Assembly: GCA_033764965.1 (NCBI GenBank) | Contig: JANRIN010000312.1 | Span: 1-64,000 of the forward strand | Direction: 5' to 3' | Source: JSC-12 sp033764965 | GTDB lineage: Bacteria; Cyanobacteriota; Cyanobacteriia; Leptolyngbyales; Leptolyngbyaceae | Length of the DNA: 64,000 bases | Shown: one piece after another, positions 43,421 through 51,842 of the stretch | Numbering within the stretch: position 1 is the first letter of the stretch | How the letters are laid out: every line of letters starts with the position of its first letter | Translations under genes and position numbers: made by a program | Notes under the pieces: model-generated | Told to the model about the DNA's origin: nothing | Seen by the model: only the letters and a program-made list of their open reading frames with translations | The model's database searches: none

Positions 43421-44470
43421 ATGGGATCAACGCGAGCACGGATTGCAATTGATGCCATGGGCGGAGACCACGCCCCCGGCGAGGTAGTTGCTGGAGCACT
43501 GAGAGCACGAGAAGAACTGGGTGTTGAAGTGCTTTTAGTCGGTGATTTGGAGCAAGTTGAAGCGGCAATGCGTCACCACTCTACGTCTTCTCCTCTGGAA
43601 ATTGTTCCAGCGGAAGGCACTGTAGAAATGGGTGAGGAGCCGCTCAGTGCGCTTCGTCGTAAGCCGAAAGCTTCTATCAATGTGGCAATGGATCTGGTCA
43701 AAAAGGGCAGAGCCGATGCAGTGGTTTCGGCTGGACACTCCGGCGCAGCAATGGCAGCCGCTCTGTTGCGGTTGGGGCGACTTCCTGGAATCGATCGTCC
43801 TGCGATCGGGGCTGTATTTCCCACGCTCATCGCCGGCAAACCTGTGATTGTGCTGGATGTGGGAGCGAATGTAGACTGTAAGCCCAAATTTCTGGAGCAG
43901 TTTGCTGTAATGGGTTCGATCTATTCCCAATACGTCTTGGGCGTAGCGGAACCCAAAGTGGGCTTGCTCAACATCGGGGAAGAAGATTGTAAAGGCAATG
44001 ATTTAGCGATCAGAACCCATCAACTTTTGCAAGAAAGCGATCGCATGGCGTTCATTGGCAATGCGGAAGGGCGAGATGTGCTTTCCGGGCGGTTTGATGT
44101 CATCGTATGTGATGGATTTGTTGGTAATGTCCTGCTCAAATTTGCCGAAGCGGTGGGTGAGGTTGTGCTGCAAATCTTACGCGAAGAGTTACCCCAGGGA
44201 ATGCACGGCAAACTAGGTGTTTCCATCCTGAAGCCAAACTTAAAGCGGATCAAACAACGAATTGATCATGCTGAACATGGTGGCGGCTTGCTGCTTGGAG
44301 TCAACGGTGTGTGCATTATTAGTCATGGCAGTTCTCAAGCTCCTTCGATTTTTAATGCGGTTCGGTTGGCAAGAGAAGCAGTGGATAACCAGGTGTCCGA
44401 TCGCATCCGATCTAACTACATAGAGGTGAGCCAGGAGTCAACCGTCGCCAGCCAGAAAATCGATGGCTAA
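43421..44470 (+). CDS. plsX: phosphate acyltransferase PlsX
   Basis: The 349-residue product has the PlsX pattern: RIAIDAMGGDHAPGEVVAGA, VVSAGHSGAAMAAALLRLGR, PVIVLDVGANVDCKPKFLEQ and HGSSQAPSIFNAVRLARE. PlsX makes acyl-phosphate from acyl-ACP, the first step of phosphatidic acid synthesis. fabH follows 97 bp later, but fabD and plsC, usually next in cyanobacteria, lie at about 62-64 kb of this window. Confidence 0.95.
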   Translation: MGSTRARIAIDAMGGDHAPGEVVAGALRAREELGVEVLLVGDLEQVEAAMRHHSTSSPLEIVPAEGTVEMGEEPLSALRRKPKASINVAMDLVKKGRADAVVSAGHSGAAMAAALLRLGRLPGIDRPAIGAVFPTLIAGKPVIVLDVGANVDCKPKFLEQFAVMGSIYSQYVLGVAEPKVGLLNIGEEDCKGNDLAIRTHQLLQESDRMAFIGNAEGRDVLSGRFDVIVCDGFVGNVLLKFAEAVGEVVLQILREELPQGMHGKLGVSILKPNLKRIKQRIDHAEHGGGLLLGVNGVCIISHGSSQAPSIFNAVRLAREAVDNQVSDRIRSNYIEVSQESTVASQKIDG

Positions 44471-44567
44471 TTTCGCGATCGCATCAGTTGTTCACCCCAT
44501 CAGTCGTTCACTCCACTAATCATTCACCACAGCAATTGTTCGCCGCACCAATCCACGGAGAAACGCT

Positions 44568-45566
44568 TTGAAACAAACAGGGTTAGGAGTAGCAGTCACG
44601 GGCAGCGGTTCTGCTGTACCGAATACTACCCTCAGCAACGATCAGTTAAGTCAAATGGTGGAAACCTCTGATGAGTGGATTACTGCTCGAACTGGAATCC
44701 GCCAGCGTCGAGTGTCCACGACTACGGAATCTTTGGTGACTCTGGCGACGAAAGCGGCTCAGGGGGCGATCGCGGCGGCAGGACTGGAACCGACTGATAT
44801 TGACTTAATTTTGTTAGCAACCTCAACCCCAGATGATCTGTTTGGCACTGCCTGTCGAATTCAAGCGGCGATCGGTGCGACTAGAGCGGTTGCCTTTGAC
44901 CTGACTGCGGCTTGCTCTGGTTTTGTGTTTGGCTTGGTGACAGCGGCTCAATATATTCGCACTGGAGTGTATCAAAATGTCCTTTTGATTGGGGCGGATG
45001 TGCTGTCGCGCTGGGTCGATTGGGACGATCGCCGCACCTGTATTCTGTTTGGCGATGGAGCCGGAGCCGTCGTGCTGCAAGCCAACGATCGCGATCGTTT
45101 ACTGGGGTTTGAGCTTCGCAGCGATGGCAGCCAGAATCATTATCTGAATTTGAATTACCAGCCTGAAGCTCGGACGATCGTGGAGGGCATTGAAATTGGG
45201 CAAGGTGCTTTTCAACCGATCACGATGAACGGGCAGGAGGTGTATCGCTTTGCCGTGCGTCGAGTCCCGGAAGTGATTGAAAAAGCTTTGTTCCGTGCCA
45301 GCCTGACCCCTGCGGCTATCGATTGGCTCCTGCTCCACCAAGCCAACCAGCGAATTTTGGATGCTGTTGCCGATCGTCTCTCGATCCCATCAGAAAAAGT
45401 GATTAGCAACCTGGCAAAGTACGGGAATACCTCCGCTGCTTCAATTCCTTTGGCTTTAGATGAAGCGATTCAACAGGGTGAAATCAAGCCAGATGACATC
45501 ATTGCCACTGCTGGCTTCGGGGCTGGGTTAACCTGGGGGGCAGCAATATTTGAGTGGGGACGGTAG
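44568..45566 (+). CDS. fabH: 3-oxoacyl-ACP synthase III FabH
   Basis: The 332-residue thiolase-fold enzyme has the Cys-His-Asn triad visible: Cys in DLTAACSGFVFGL, His in LLLHQANQRILDAV, and Asn in NLAKYGNTSAASIPLAL. FabH condenses acetyl-CoA with malonyl-ACP to start fatty acid synthesis. The start is TTG at 44568, supported by CGGAG about 8 nt upstream and by the family N-terminus (GLGVAVTGSGSAVPNT). It ends 2 bp from the convergent helicase gene. Confidence 0.95.
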   Translation: MKQTGLGVAVTGSGSAVPNTTLSNDQLSQMVETSDEWITARTGIRQRRVSTTTESLVTLATKAAQGAIAAAGLEPTDIDLILLATSTPDDLFGTACRIQAAIGATRAVAFDLTAACSGFVFGLVTAAQYIRTGVYQNVLLIGADVLSRWVDWDDRRTCILFGDGAGAVVLQANDRDRLLGFELRSDGSQNHYLNLNYQPEARTIVEGIEIGQGAFQPITMNGQEVYRFAVRRVPEVIEKALFRASLTPAAIDWLLLHQANQRILDAVADRLSIPSEKVISNLAKYGNTSAASIPLALDEAIQQGEIKPDDIIATAGFGAGLTWGAAIFEWGR

Positions 45567-45568
45567 AG

Positions 45569-47167
45569 CTAGAAGAAAATTTCGCGCCAGCCAGAGTCTC
45601 CAAACTCTTTTTGAAATTCACTGATCACCCACGCGATCGTTTTGCCTTGCCGCTTGGCGATCCTACTGAGGTACTTTTTGTAGGCGTGTTTATCTTCCAG
45701 GGAAGGAGTCAAGCCAAAGGTGGAACCAAAACACCAGGAATCTTCCGGCAAGAACCCGTATTTGTCGTAGAAAAACCGCATCGCCAGGTTGGGGGCAAAC
45801 CCTTCTTCAAACACTCGCCGCCGCATGGAATGGAAATGGGCAAGTAGGGTTTTTTGATCCGGTAGACTCAGCAAATCCCGCGACTCGCTGACCACTTCCA
45901 CCAAGTCTTCCGTGTGCAATTCCGCCTCAACCACTAACCATTGATGCCCACACTCCGGACAAACCAGAGCGGCTGCCCACACCACTCTCGCGCAGACTGG
46001 GCAAAGCTTTTTGGGCGCAATCCCTGGTTCATCTGGCTCGGAACTGGTGGGTAGGGTATAACCCTGGATGTCTTCGGGGAACCCAAGTCGCTGTAAATTT
46101 CCTGCCTGATCCAGAATAATGCCGTGAGTTTTGCCCGTTTTAGGCGAAATTCGCATCACTCTGCCAATTTGCTGCTGGTGCAGGGCGCGGGATTGAGTCG
46201 GACGTAACAACAATCCAACTTCCACACTGGGTTCATCAAATCCAATGCTGATCACATTACAAGAGGTCAAAACTAAAATTTTCCCATCACGCAAATTTCT
46301 GTACCGTTTCTGGCGTTGTTTGATGGAGGTGTTGCCATCCACAGTATCGGCTGCAATGCCTGCGGTTCGAAAGGCTTCAGCAACGTGTTGGGCGTGTTCC
46401 ACATCCACACAAAACGCGATCGTGCGCCGATCGGGTGCCAATCGCTGCCATTCTTCCACAATCCGCCCAATCAGTTCAGGACGATCGCACACACGTTTTA
46501 GCTCCCGTTCATCAAAATCCCCTGCCACCGTTCCCACTCCAGTTAAATCAGCCCCCTCTCCGATCGGCATCCCGTAATATTTCATCGGAGCGAGAAAGCC
46601 CATGCGTTGCAACTCTGAAGGAACGGGGGAGGCAACTAATGTTTCCAGGTGGTCGCCTAACTGCTCTTTGCCTAAACGATAGGGCGTTGCGGTGAGGGCG
46701 AGATGCACCGCTTTGGGGTGGGTCTCATAAAGAAGTTGCTGCCCAACTTGACTGAAGATCGTCGTGTGCCCTTCGTCGTAAAGCACGACATCCGCGTGCC
46801 AGGTTTGCCACCAGGTGCGCTTGAGCATCGTTTGCACACTGGCAATTTGAATGGGAGCTTCTGGATCTTCGCGCCAGCCCGCCTTGATGAAGCCGCAGGG
46901 CAAGCCAAAAGCTTTCATTTTTTCGTAGGTTTGCCCCACCAAAACATCTAGATGGACGAGGAATAACAGGCGAAACCCCCGCGATCGCGTATCGGAGCAA
47001 ATGCGTCCGGCAATGATTGTTTTTCCGGCACCAGTTCCCGCCACGATCGCGACTCGGCGATACCCTTCACCCAACTTGTTGTAAAGATCCTTGATCAACT
47101 GAAGTTGATAAGGGCGCAGGGTTGGCGGTTTGAGCGGGGGATCAGAAGTCGAGGGAGGCGTAGACAT
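45569..47167 (-). CDS. DEAD/DEAH-type helicase with C-terminal zinc-binding motif
   Basis: The 532-residue SF2 helicase has Walker A in VAGTGAGKTIIAGRI, DEAH-type VLYDEGHTTIF, motif III ALTATPYRLG and motif VI HQQQIGRVMRISPKTG. A four-Cys zinc motif (CPVCARVV ... CPECGH) follows the second RecA-like domain, and a conserved C-terminal block ends at the C-terminus (DSGWREIFF). This architecture resembles the helicase subunits of type III restriction-like proteins without a nuclease domain. No methylase or nuclease partner is near. Confidence 0.85.
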   Translation of the reverse strand: MSTPPSTSDPPLKPPTLRPYQLQLIKDLYNKLGEGYRRVAIVAGTGAGKTIIAGRICSDTRSRGFRLLFLVHLDVLVGQTYEKMKAFGLPCGFIKAGWREDPEAPIQIASVQTMLKRTWWQTWHADVVLYDEGHTTIFSQVGQQLLYETHPKAVHLALTATPYRLGKEQLGDHLETLVASPVPSELQRMGFLAPMKYYGMPIGEGADLTGVGTVAGDFDERELKRVCDRPELIGRIVEEWQRLAPDRRTIAFCVDVEHAQHVAEAFRTAGIAADTVDGNTSIKQRQKRYRNLRDGKILVLTSCNVISIGFDEPSVEVGLLLRPTQSRALHQQQIGRVMRISPKTGKTHGIILDQAGNLQRLGFPEDIQGYTLPTSSEPDEPGIAPKKLCPVCARVVWAAALVCPECGHQWLVVEAELHTEDLVEVVSESRDLLSLPDQKTLLAHFHSMRRRVFEEGFAPNLAMRFFYDKYGFLPEDSWCFGSTFGLTPSLEDKHAYKKYLSRIAKRQGKTIAWVISEFQKEFGDSGWREIFF

Positions 47168-47212
47168 GGATCAATTGTACTCTGCCTCGATTCTGCTGAT
47201 AGTGCTCTAAGC

Positions 47213-48307
47213 CTACATTGCGCCAGAATTTTTATTGAAGATGACCCAGATTGTTTTGAAGATGAGTTCAACATCGTACTTCAGGCTCCAGTTTTCCTGA
47301 TATTTCAGATCCAGCCGCACAATGTCCTCAAAATTCTTGACAGAAGAGCGCCCATTTACCTGCCATTCTCCCGTCATGCCCGGTTTGATGTCGAGCCGCT
47401 GCCATTGCAGAATCTCATATTTTTCGACTTCATCCGGTGTGGGGGGGCGAGTTCCCACCAAACTCATTTCCCCCTTCAGCACATTCCAAAACTGGGGTAA
47501 TTCGTCTAGGCTCGTTTTTCGCAAAATCCGACCGACGCGCGTAATGCGAGGATCGTTTTTGGCTTTGAAAATGGCTCCTTCCGCTTCGTTTTGAACCAGG
47601 TGTTTTTTAGCTTCAGCATCGATGCTCATGGAGCGAAACTTCCACATTTTGAAGCGTTTGCCCATCTGGGAACAGCGGATTTGCCCAAAGAAGATCGGTC
47701 CAGGGCTATCCAGCTTGATGGCGATCGCAATCAATGGAAAAATCAGTGCTGTAATCGACAGCCCAATCAACGCCCCCACAACATCCATCACTCGCTTGGG
47801 AACCGACTTGACCGAAGGGTGGGTAATAAAAACTTGATCCTCCGGCTTCACGATCTTCATCAACCGCTTTGGCTTGGGTTGGGCAGATTGTCTGGTGAGG
47901 GAAGCATTTTCACCGATCGCTGGCGAGGCTGATTTTTTCAGAGTTGAGGAGGGGTTGATTTTGGGGGAAATGGTAGGAGCTTGCTCAATCACAAAGAATT
48001 TGTCCAGATCCGCCAGGGATAGAGCCGTTAAAACTTGCTGAGAGACATTTTGCAGAATTAATTCAAAGCCTTGTTTTTGAGCAAGTTTGCGGCTGGCAAC
48101 GAGCGCCCCAATGCCACTGCTATCCATGAATTTTGTTTCGCAAAAATCTAGAGCAACCTGAGTCAAATCTGGATTGTTCTGACAAACTTGCTGAAAACTT
48201 TGCTTAAATTCCAACGCCTTTTTCACGGTAAAGACGGATGGGATGCTCATTCGGCAAGATTTCTCTAGAATCGTTACTTGATAATCGCTTCCGTTCGATT
48301 CAACCAC
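47213..48307 (-). CDS. STAS domain fused to bacterial sugar transferase
   Basis: The 364-residue product has an N-terminal STAS (anti-sigma-antagonist-like) domain, including the phosphoserine region DFCETKFMDSSGIGALVASR, and then a Pro/Ser linker. The C-terminal polyprenyl-phosphate sugar phosphotransferase domain has KRVMDVVGALIGLSITALIF, GPIFFGQIRCSQMGKRFKMW, KFRSM and a GTRPP motif. The second domain starts exopolysaccharide or lipid-linked sugar synthesis at the plasma membrane. The fused STAS domain could impose regulation by a serine kinase/phosphatase system. The start is GTG at 48307; an ATG at 48250 would lose the first STAS strand. Confidence 0.85.
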   Translation of the reverse strand: MVESNGSDYQVTILEKSCRMSIPSVFTVKKALEFKQSFQQVCQNNPDLTQVALDFCETKFMDSSGIGALVASRKLAQKQGFELILQNVSQQVLTALSLADLDKFFVIEQAPTISPKINPSSTLKKSASPAIGENASLTRQSAQPKPKRLMKIVKPEDQVFITHPSVKSVPKRVMDVVGALIGLSITALIFPLIAIAIKLDSPGPIFFGQIRCSQMGKRFKMWKFRSMSIDAEAKKHLVQNEAEGAIFKAKNDPRITRVGRILRKTSLDELPQFWNVLKGEMSLVGTRPPTPDEVEKYEILQWQRLDIKPGMTGEWQVNGRSSVKNFEDIVRLDLKYQENWSLKYDVELIFKTIWVIFNKNSGAM

Positions 48308-48526
48308 AGTTCTAACTCAACTCTGTAGATGGACAAAAAACCGAATAGTTGGTAGATCTAGGTTCCTGAGCTTAGGTTCAACGCTTCTACTACTTCAGTC
48401 ATGATGGTACTCAGATCGAAGGGAACTTGTCACGGGTGGCAACCTATTTCTGCACCAAATCTTTAGAACTTATTGAAAAAACTTGAAAAAAATCAGAAAA
48501 ATGATAGGAAGATTTTTTCTCTATGT

Positions 48527-49432
48527 TTATTTTTGTTGCCTCCATTCTTTTGCAACCAGGTTAATGCCATAGAAGCGCTGCCAGAAGCGATCGACCGCTT
48601 TGGTCGGTAGCAATTTTGTTAATAAGAAGACCAAAAATCCGCCAGCGGTAGCCGCGACATAACGGGGACGAGGCTGTTTGGCATTTAAGACTTTGATGAT
48701 GACTTCTGAAACCTGATCCGATGTCCAGGCGGTTGCTTTGGTGCGCTGATCTAATTCTCCGAAAATGGCAAAGGCGGCGCGATAGGGAGTGCTTTGAGGG
48801 TTGGGGACAGCCGTTTCAATTTCCTGTTTCACCACGTCCAAAAATTCATTGTGAACAGCTCCCGGTTCAACCACACTTACCTTGATATTGAATGGCTCCA
48901 ATTCCATCCGCAACGCATCGCTGATGGCTTCAAGCGCAAATTTGGAACCGCTGTACAGTCCCCCAAAGGGAAACGCTGTTCTACCTCCGATCGAGCTAAT
49001 GTTGACAATTCTGCCGCCGCCACGATCACGCATTCCCGGAATAACAGCCTGGGTCAACGCCAGCGGTCCCAAAATATTCACCTCAAACTGGCGGCGACAT
49101 TCCTCAGGCGACATCAGTTCCAGCGGTCCCATCTGTCCATAACCCGCATTATTCACTAGCACATCAATCTGCCCAAAGCGATCGAGTGCTGTTTGGGCAA
49201 GGGCTTGAGCCTGCTCAACTTGAGCCAGATCCGTAGGGACAATCAGCACTGAGGCTCCGGTTTGCTGGCAAATTGAGGCAACTTTTTCCAGCTTGTCCTG
49301 GCTCCGGGCAGCCAAAATCAGCCGAATTCCCAAATATCGTTGGGCAAGTTGTTTTGCTAGGGCAGCACCAATTCCGGTGGAGGCACCCGTAATCAGGACA
49401 ACCGATTCATTCAAGGCAGAGGCAGCAGACAT
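48527..49432 (-). CDS. SDR family oxidoreductase
   Basis: The 301-residue short-chain dehydrogenase has the NAD(P)-binding GASTGIGAALAKQLAQR, an NNAGYGQMGP strand, and the catalytic YSGSKFALEAI (Y-x3-K). A C-terminal hydrophobic stretch (TAGGFLVFLLTKLLPTKAVD) may associate with the membrane. The fold and length fit the large SDR group related to retinol or 3-oxoacyl reductases; the substrate is unknown. It stands alone between the STAS fusion gene and the ECF cassette. Confidence 0.9.
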   Translation of the reverse strand: MSAASALNESVVLITGASTGIGAALAKQLAQRYLGIRLILAARSQDKLEKVASICQQTGASVLIVPTDLAQVEQAQALAQTALDRFGQIDVLVNNAGYGQMGPLELMSPEECRRQFEVNILGPLALTQAVIPGMRDRGGGRIVNISSIGGRTAFPFGGLYSGSKFALEAISDALRMELEPFNIKVSVVEPGAVHNEFLDVVKQEIETAVPNPQSTPYRAAFAIFGELDQRTKATAWTSDQVSEVIIKVLNAKQPRPRYVAATAGGFLVFLLTKLLPTKAVDRFWQRFYGINLVAKEWRQQK

Positions 49433-49623
49433 GGAAGATGGCAGAAAATAGAGAGACGATAGGTTTACTGTATCGAAGTTGGGTTGAGAAAACTTCTCTC
49501 TTCAGTATTCCCGTGTCGCTCTGATTTTCAACGGCTTGTTAGGATTAGCAAGCTGAATAGTGAACCATTGCAGCGAGTACTCAGTCTAATTCTGTGGTTC
49601 ATTAATTCAGACGGAGAATTGTT

Positions 49624-50205
49624 TTGCAGGTGCTTGTGAAGCAGACAGGGTCGGACGACAGCCATGCTGATGATGATAGTCAGTTGGTGCAGCGATCGCT
49701 TCGAGGAGATACTCAGAGTTTTCGGCTCCTCTATCAACGGCATCAGCAGCGAGTCCGAGCGATCCTCTACCAACTTTGTGACGCTTCAATGCTGGATGAT
49801 TTGGTACAGGAAGTGTTTTTACGAGCCTGGAAGGGACTACCTAAGTTTCGCCGCAGTGCCAAATTTTCGACCTGGTTATACCGCATTACCTGGAATGTTG
49901 CCGCAGATCAACGGCAGGCGATCGTCAAAGGACGCACCCAACTCCAGATTTTGAACCACCATGCACCGCGACAGCAGAATTCGCTGGATATGATGCACCT
50001 GCACTATCAAGACCTGGTGCAACGAGGATTAGACCACCTGAGCCTGGATCACCGAACCGTTTTGATGCTGCATGATTTAGAAGAAATTCCACAGAAAGAA
50101 ATTGCCGAAATTTTAGAAATTCCCGTTGGCACTGTGAAGTCTCGTTTATTTCATGCCCGTGCTGCGATGCGCCAGTTTTTGGAAAGAGAAGGAGTCCAGT
50201 TATGA
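49624..50205 (+). CDS. ECF-type RNA polymerase sigma factor
   Basis: The 193-residue sigma-70 factor has region 2 (FRLLYQRHQQRVRAILYQLC, DDLVQEVFLRAWKG, FSTWLYRITWNVAADQ) and region 4 (QKEIAEILEIPVGTVKSRLF) and no region 3, as in ECF factors. It starts with TTG at 49624, with GGAG 7 nt upstream. Its stop overlaps the next start (ATGA), a classic sigma/anti-sigma coupling. It would direct RNA polymerase to an envelope- or stress-response regulon. Subfamily is not determined. Confidence 0.9.
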   Translation: MQVLVKQTGSDDSHADDDSQLVQRSLRGDTQSFRLLYQRHQQRVRAILYQLCDASMLDDLVQEVFLRAWKGLPKFRRSAKFSTWLYRITWNVAADQRQAIVKGRTQLQILNHHAPRQQNSLDMMHLHYQDLVQRGLDHLSLDHRTVLMLHDLEEIPQKEIAEILEIPVGTVKSRLFHARAAMRQFLEREGVQL

Positions 50206-50579
50206 AGCCGTTTCCTGAAGAAGATCCCCGTTTGACAGAGTTTCTGAAGCACCATCGTCCAGAACCTCCCGCAGCCTCTGCTGCGTTGGAAGATCGCCTG
50301 ATGTCCCTGGTGATGGATGCTCCTGCGGCAATCGCGCCAACACCTTCCACCCGGCACCGCCCGTGGCGACGAGCAGCATGGCTGTTCCCTTCGGCGATCG
50401 CGGCAGGATTGGTGGCGATCGTGAGCTACCAAAGTTTCCTGCCACCCCAACCCAGTGAAGCCGAACTCGCGGAGTTGGAAAGTTTTATCGAAAGTACCTG
50501 GCAGGGAACCCTTGCCGAGCAACCTCCGACTGAAACTGAAGAACTCTATCCCCTCATGGATGAATCAAGGACGAATTGA
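50202..50579 (+). CDS. putative anti-sigma factor, single-pass membrane protein
   Basis: The 125-residue product has a cytosolic N-terminus (MKPFPEEDPRLTEFLKHHRP), one membrane helix (AAWLFPSAIAAGLVAIVSYQ), and an acidic periplasmic tail. It shares 4 bp with the ECF sigma gene, the arrangement of membrane anti-sigma factors. No zinc-binding HxxxCxxC motif is present, so it would be a non-ZAS type. The role is inferred from context; sequence alone does not show it. Confidence 0.6.
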   Translation: MKPFPEEDPRLTEFLKHHRPEPPAASAALEDRLMSLVMDAPAAIAPTPSTRHRPWRRAAWLFPSAIAAGLVAIVSYQSFLPPQPSEAELAELESFIESTWQGTLAEQPPTETEELYPLMDESRTN

Positions 50580-50589
50580 ATAGAGCGAT

Positions 50590-50640
50590 CGACTCACCCA
50601 CTCGCCCACTCACCCACCTATCCCTAACCCTTTTACCCAT
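50590..50640. repeat. CYCACCCA-type tandem short repeats
   Basis: Variants of an 8-bp unit (ACTCACCC, ACTCGCCC, ACTCACCC, ACCTATCC) followed by CTAACCC run between the anti-sigma-like gene and the Spy-like gene, forming a pyrimidine-rich spacer. This is similar in flavour to the C-rich repeats elsewhere in the window. Confidence 0.6.
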
Positions 50641-50662
50641 TTCTTTTTTCCAGGAGCCTCTT

Positions 50663-51130
50663 ATGTTTGTTCGTTCGCTGGCTGCGATCGCTGCATTATT
50701 CTTCACCGGAGGAAGCGTGTTAGTGCTCACAGATGCGATCGCTGTCGCTAATCCCAATCAACCATCCCCACGCCTCGCCCAAAGACGACCCCACTCTGCC
50801 AGAACTGATTGGTTACGGGATCTGAACCTCAGTCCAGAGCAGGTGCAAAAAATCCAGGAGATTCGTAACCAACATCAGGAGCGCTTGGCAGAACAAAAGC
50901 AGGCAGTCCGGCAGGCACAGCAGGAACTCAAGCAGTTGATGGCGAGTAAAGCTTCAACGGAGCAAATTCGCCAGAAATTTGACCAATTGCAGGATTTGAA
51001 GCAAAAACTGGGAAACACTCGCATGGAAGTGATGCTGGCAATTCGTAATGTGTTGAACCCAGAGCAACGGCAGAAACTCAATGAAGTCGTCAAACAACAG
51101 GGCAGGGGTGGGCGAGATCGTGACGATTGA
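50663..51130 (+). CDS. Spy/CpxP-like periplasmic helical protein
   Basis: The 155-residue product has a signal peptide (FVRSLAAIAALFFTGGSVLV) and two LTPEQ-like motifs (LNLSPEQVQKIQEI, VLNPEQRQKLNEVV) separated by a Gln-rich helix. This pattern is that of Spy/CpxP/ZraP/CnrX periplasmic chaperones or sensors. It follows a membrane anti-sigma-like gene and an ECF factor, echoing CnrH-CnrY-CnrX. No Met/His metal motif is present. CAGGAGCC precedes the ATG at 50663; the frame is open from 50576 but without protein-like character. Confidence 0.75.
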   Translation: MFVRSLAAIAALFFTGGSVLVLTDAIAVANPNQPSPRLAQRRPHSARTDWLRDLNLSPEQVQKIQEIRNQHQERLAEQKQAVRQAQQELKQLMASKASTEQIRQKFDQLQDLKQKLGNTRMEVMLAIRNVLNPEQRQKLNEVVKQQGRGGRDRDD

Positions 51131-51228
51131 AGAGGACTGGGTAGAGTTTTCAGTCCATTTCAATGGACTTGAGCTATCAGCCCAGAGTCTACTCGAGGGC
51201 GGCTGTTGCGTGAGGTGCAAGATGTAAG

Positions 51229-51633
51229 TTACGGCACGATCAACACGGGGCAAGGAGAAAGATTAATCACCCGATTCGTCACACTGTCGGCGGCTCCTTC
51301 TTCCGTTAAACCAATCCCACGACACCCCATCACAATCAAATCGGCTGAAATTTCATCTGCCACATCGCAAATTGTGAAGGCAGGTTTTCCTTCTCGCTCG
51401 ATCGCCTCTGCTTCGATGCCTTCTTGCGAGAACAGCCCTTTTGCGCCTTGTAACAACTCAGCGATCGCCTCTGGAGAAGTCATCACCTCCGACGTAGCCT
51501 CTTCCTCTGGCGTTTCTACTACCGACAACAACACCAATCGACTGCCGTGAACTTTGACGAGCTTCGCGACCGTTTCCACTGCCTGACGCGACTCACGGCT
51601 TTGATCAATGGGAAATAGCACAGTCTTAAACAT
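51229..51633 (-). CDS. universal stress protein
   Basis: The 134-residue product has the Usp fold with FKTVLFPIDQSRESRQAVET and a C-terminal ATP-binding pattern G-x2-G-x(9)-G(S/T) in VMGCRGIGLTEEGAADSVTN. The Gly/Ser loop is less canonical than in ATP-binding members. Usp proteins assist survival under starvation or stress. ATG 51633 is chosen (GGAG 10 nt upstream); a TTG start at 51639 adds two residues. It lies convergent to the ECF cassette. Confidence 0.85.
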   Translation of the reverse strand: MFKTVLFPIDQSRESRQAVETVAKLVKVHGSRLVLLSVVETPEEEATSEVMTSPEAIAELLQGAKGLFSQEGIEAEAIEREGKPAFTICDVADEISADLIVMGCRGIGLTEEGAADSVTNRVINLSPCPVLIVP

Positions 51634-51654
51634 CTTCAAATCTCTCCAAGAACT

Positions 51655-51757
51655 AGGGGGTTGGGGGTTGGGGATAGCACCAGGAATTGAGAATTGGATT
51701 TAGAGCGATTGAAAGCAAGTTCCTAATCCCTATCCCCTAACTCCTAATCCCCTCACC
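51655..51757. repeat. C-rich repeat pair forming an imperfect inverted repeat
   Basis: A left arm AGGGGGTTGGGGGTTGGGGA (51655-51674) faces a right arm of CCCTATCCCCTAACTCC type (51729-51745, running on to about 51757) about 55 bp away. The units are related to the CCCCAAC/CCCCTAA repeats at 57.5 kb and 61 kb. The element sits between usp and pgk. Confidence 0.7.
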
Positions 51758-51842
51758 CACTTCTATCATCCTTTTTTCTCAGATGCCCAAATCATGGAAA
51801 AATAGGAAATAGGTAAATAGACTCATTTAGGAGGTTGGTTTG

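Noticed and set aside
43573..43930. Minus-strand frames inside plsX
   Set aside because: plsX is complete and strongly conserved; the antisense frames have no family features.
45569..47167. Part of a restriction-modification system
   Set aside because: The helicase lacks a nuclease domain and no methyltransferase is nearby, so a defence role is not supported.
50587..50662. Longer frame of the Spy-like gene beginning near 50576
   Set aside because: The added residues come from the CYCACCCA-type repeats and look non-coding; the ATG at 50663 with CAGGAGCC starts a clean signal peptide.
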